Source of the DNA: Carya illinoinensis
Taxonomy: Eukaryota; Streptophyta; Magnoliopsida; Fagales; Juglandaceae
Assembly: GCF_018687715.1 (NCBI RefSeq)
Contig: NC_056757.1
Location: 4,749,501-4,813,500 of the forward strand
DNA: 64,000 nt
Direction of reading: 5' to 3'
Shown: one piece after another, positions 60,586-64,000 of the stretch
Numbering within the stretch: the first letter of the stretch is position 1
Layout of the letters: each line of letters begins with the position of its first letter
Notes under the pieces: generated by a model
What the model was told of the DNA's origin: nothing
Seen by the model: the letters and a program-made list of their open reading frames with translations, nothing else
Databases searched by the model: none
Program-made: the position numbers and the translations under genes

Positions 60586-63500
60586 CTATCCATGTCGTTC
60601 CAATGGCTCCCCAGAGCAAGCATCCTGGTTTATCTGCTCCCCACTCGGAAGGATATCAGCAGGAACATACTGATATCCCTTAGGTAACCGCATATTCTTC
60701 ATAGATGCTTGATCTGAAGTCATTACGAGCTCTTTCTCAAACGTCTCGGCATGCTGTGAATATATAGCCACGTTAGTCAAAATTCCAGCAGAAACATAAG
60801 TGAAACGTGTATCAAATTACATAATACCTTTCTAGATTTTGATCTCCATCCGCCATCATCAGAAAGATTAGTTGATGCCACAGAAGGCCTATGAGGAATC
60901 TGCTTCCCGGAAAATTGTGCCCTCTCTGTGAGCTTTCTTGTAAGAAAGGATTGGGATGTAGAGCTGTCATCATCTGTCTTTTGCTCAGTGTCCATGGACA
61001 CAGGAACTTTAACCCGGTGCTTAACAGAAACTGAGCTGTCAACGGTTACGTCATCTGATCTTTGGATTGCATCACTGCATGATTTATAACCATCAGTGTG
61101 CCCTTTAAGGGACGTTGTAGCTGATTCAGAACTAACTTCAGGAAGGAAGAAGGGACTACGAACAAGCAGAGAACGAGAAACATGATCTCTTTTGCAAGCG
61201 AGCATGTCATGAGAGCACAAAACCAATTCCCGCTGCAAAGATCCACAAAAGGGAAGGAAAAAAATTCAAACAAATTCCAGACCATGCATAAGATAAAAAT
61301 TAGTCACATATCAAAAGAGAACAATAAGGGATAGAGAGAAGAGACAGAAGTTGGTGTTTAATAAATGGCCATGTTAGAAAGAATTCTTCTACTCATCATC
61401 CCTTCGCCTCACACCACACATGATTTTTTTTTTCCCCTTACTAAATGTGTGGTGTATGGATGATGAATAAAAGAATTCCTTAAGTTTAGCAAGAATAGAA
61501 GAAAAAATAAATAAAAAATCAAGTGTGGTGTGTGGTGTAGGGATGATAAGTAGAAGGGCTCTGTTAGAAAATAATGAGAAGTATATGCACCAGGAAAATC
61601 ACCTGACTAAAGAGAGAATTGACAGGTTTAAGACAATAAAAGAGTAATAGCAGCAAGTAACCATAAGCAATATGTGGCAAATTGCAACGCTGTGGAAGGT
61701 TCTAACTTCTTTATATTTAATGTAATTTATTTGGAAGGAACACAACTTTCAGGACTTTTGAAGATTGTGAGAGGACGATGCTAGAGCTAAGAAGTAAGAA
61801 CCATAATACTAGGATCTCTACTCAGAAAATAGTTCTAACAACTCCAATTATTCTTTATTGGTTTTTGTTTTCCATCTCCCAAATTAGATTTCCGTATACA
61901 TACAATGTACCTGGGTTGTGCCCATTTGTACTTTTATAAAATTGTCTTACACCTAAAAAAAGAATCACAGGTTTTATTCAATCGCATTCACTAAGGCCAA
62001 AAGGCTGTAAATATCTAGGCTAACTTAAGACCATATCACACAGAGCATAGGAATCTTATGTTATAGGGCACTCAAGACCAGAATCACATTTATATACGTT
62101 TGTACATATAATATTATTCAGAGACCATATGGTTAATCTACAATCACTTACCTTCTTCTTTTCACGTCTGATTATTCTCTCACATATAAGCCGTAACCTC
62201 TCTAGTTCAACCTGTACAAGGTCAAATATACAAGGATTCAATCATGGCATTCGAATTGCACAAACAAAGCAACACAAAAAAAGATATTAGTCATTTAAAA
62301 AACAGTAATAGAAAAAATAGAAAGTACTACCATGACTAGTGCATAATATAGGCCAGCAATTGCATAGTAGCAAACCAAGCTTATAAACGTAGATAAAGCT
62401 CTAAATCCATAATTTGACATAGGCATGGGACTACACCCCACAAGAAAATAAAAGGCAAGTAGGAAGCTGATTTATGACAGGTACCTATAATGAGGCAAGT
62501 TTCAATGGATTAAAAACAGAAGCTTCACATGCAGTGAGATCAATCCTACAGAACTTCAATAATCAACCTGGCAGAAATTACTTTTTGATAGGTCCCTGGA
62601 AGAATTTGCTTCCCAAGTAACCAGGTATTTCCTTTCAAGTTTCAACCAAGGAGCACAAAAAAGAACTTTAGCTTTCCTAGAAAATATGAATTGTTGCTAC
62701 AGAAAATTTCATTCGACAAGTAATTATTAAGTTATTATTTTTCTTTTATAAGAAGATATTATTAACAGTAACATTCGGTATGGCCCAAGTTTACGGGTTT
62801 TATAAATAAGAAACACCTAATTTATAATTTAAAACCATGTTTTTAGATTTTAAAATTTATAATTTAAAACTGTGGCATCTCAAGTCGGTTGTGATTGGCT
62901 CTAATACCATTTGTAAAGCCCCAATGGAAGGCTCAGACCACATGGCATGTATTCCAAAAGGACTAGTCAATGATACAATTGGAACCTCATTGGAACCTTA
63001 CAAAGAACAAGAACTTCTCCTTCCCAAACAATGTGGGATCCCATACACCACCTACACTTATCTTTATCATATGGGGTATCACAGTCTTCCAACCACAACA
63101 GCACAGGTTTTAGGAGTTGGAATAGGATCATATTCGCCCAGAATGTGAATAACAAAAATAAGCCCCCAGTTAAAGGGCCAACAGATAAATGTTGACAAAC
63201 ATGTATGAAATCAAATCAAGTACCTACCTTTCATTTAAAATAGCTTCAAGTTCAAGATAGTCATTTCAACCCCCTCTATCAGAAGAAGATATCAAGGTGA
63301 ACAACACCCACTCGAATGGATCCTTAATCTAACCATAACACATAGACCAGAATATGGCCAGATAACAATGCAGCAACCAAAAGCAGAAAACCCTTACCCT
63401 AATTTGCTTGATTCTTTTGAACTCCTCAATTCCATGTTCGTGGGTCTCGACCTGCACAGATTGATTATTCAGGGCATGACAAAACATAAAGTCCAAAAAT

Positions 63501-63839
63501 GCCCAAGTTAAGCAGAAAATGCTAGACCTTTGCCCTCTGCTCCAAGCTATGCTTTTCACAGTAAGCCTTGTGCTGCAACTTTCCACCAAAATTCTTTACA
63601 TTCATGTAGAGGCCGGCACTTCTGGCACACGAAGGATGAAAGGTGATCTGACAGTGGCCATAGTGACACTGCAGACAAATTACAGTTTCACAATCATCGA
63701 TGATCTTACTTGCAAAGAACCCCTTTTGGTCCAATACACAAGATAACAAAAAAAGGTCTATGATGGCCCTTACCTTTATGCAGACCCCATGTTTACGACG
63801 ACAGATATGGCAAAGGTCGACCTCCTTCAAAATCGTCTC
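60586..63839 (-). CDS. PHD-finger family protein, C-terminal part (gene continues beyond right edge)
   Basis: Minus-strand exons 63839-63774, 63668-63528, 63451-63398, 62211-62152, 61232-60828 and 60753-60586 join in one frame to the stop at 60586. The first two encode the second half of an extended PHD finger: DLCHICRRKHGVCIK, then HCQITFHPSCARSAG and HKAYCEKHSLEQ, with the Cys/His zinc ligands in place. Such ePHD modules, as in JADE, BRPF and AF10-type proteins, bind histone H3 or DNA. A charged helix follows (EEFKRIKQIRVELERLRLICERIIRREKKK), then a Ser-rich region and a conserved-looking tail (RLPKGYQYVPADILP). From memory it resembles Arabidopsis At1g77800. The donor after 63528 reads GTCTAG, weaker than the others. 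The N-terminus is outside the window. Confidence 0.88.
61381..61561. mobile_element. Mutator-like MITE (181 bp) in a PHD-gene intron
   Basis: A perfect 9-bp duplication TGTTAGAAA flanks it (61372-61380 and 61562-61570). The ends GAATTCTTCTACTCATCAT and, from the right, GAGCCCTTCTACTTATCAT are inverted repeats, continuing into CACCACACA on both sides. Confidence 0.8.
61850..61968 (+). repeat. Probable L1/SINE 3' tail
   Basis: CAATGTACCTGGGTTGTGCC followed by TTTTATAAAATTG and an A run (61955-61961). It matches the style of the L1 3' ends in the HAM intron (ATGTACCTGAACTATGC...AATAAAA...A-run). 5'-truncated. Confidence 0.4.
62715..62795 (-). repeat. Probable L1/SINE 3' tail, minus strand
   Basis: On the minus strand, ACTTGGGCCATACCGAATG is followed by TTACTGTTAATAATATC and TTCTTATAAAAGAAAAA, again like an L1 3' end. 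Confidence 0.4.
62912..63083 (-). mobile_element. TRIM-type LTR (172 bp) plus primer binding site
   Basis: Read on the minus strand it starts TGTGATACCCC and ends GGGGCTTTACA. Two bases later comes TGGTATTAGAGCC (62909-62897), a tRNA-Met-type primer binding site with one change from the usual TGGTATCAGAGCC. The second LTR is not visible to the left, so the element is truncated or decayed. It lies in a PHD-gene intron, in the gene's orientation. Confidence 0.65.
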
Positions 63840-64000
63840 CTGCATTTGATCACATGAAATGGTGCTTATAACTAAACTTGCACAAATGTTAAAGACAAAG
63901 CAAAATTCCCAAAAGAATAGAAACATATTTAGAAACAAACAAGCAAATTATGAATCTAAATTATTAAGATTTTGATCACTTCACAACTTAGCATATACAC

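Overview
This window is nuclear DNA of a eudicot plant. The evidence is GT-AG split genes with plant-type products (a GT31 galactosyltransferase, the Rab5 GEF VPS9A, a HAM1/HAM2-type MYST acetyltransferase and a PHD-finger protein), AT-rich intergenic DNA, and plant lineages of transposable elements (chromovirus Ty3/gypsy, a SIRE-like Ty1/copia LTR, plant L1, PIF/Harbinger, Helitron, TRIM and many MITEs). The MITE types recall woody Fagales genomes, but that is an impression from memory only.

Layout. 1-7795: a decayed chromodomain-bearing Ty3/gypsy element whose 5' LTR runs off the left edge. A 2.2-kb solo LTR with a 5-bp target duplication splits its reverse transcriptase, and its integrase carries a local inverted duplication. 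7796-12570: AT-rich spacer with several MITEs. 12684-17216: an 11-exon beta-1,3-galactosyltransferase gene (+). 17643-24592: a PIF/Harbinger region with degenerate, convergent ORF1 and transposase genes. 26400-32699: VPS9A (+, 5 coding exons). 32700-36431: spacer with MITEs, a long hairpin and an L1 RNase H remnant. 36432-37115: a single-exon gene of unknown function (+). 38662-53325: a HAM1/HAM2-type histone acetyltransferase (-, 9 coding exons). Its fourth intron is 9.1 kb and consists almost wholly of nested L1 elements. Its first intron holds a complete 371-bp TRIM and telo-box motifs. 53326-59812: MITEs, Helitron-like ends and a SIRE-like solo LTR. 60586-63839: the 3' part of a PHD-finger gene (-), continuing past the right edge.

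The host genes form no operon or obvious pathway. The acetyltransferase and the PHD protein are both chromatin factors, and VPS9A and the galactosyltransferase both act in the endomembrane system, but they are separate transcription units. Most of the structural interest is in the transposon stratigraphy. Insertion order can be read from target-site duplications: solo LTR into gypsy, L1 into an older inverted L1, SIRE-like solo LTR into a Helitron-like repeat. I found no CRISPR array, rRNA or tRNA gene, and no convincing new defence or metabolic system.
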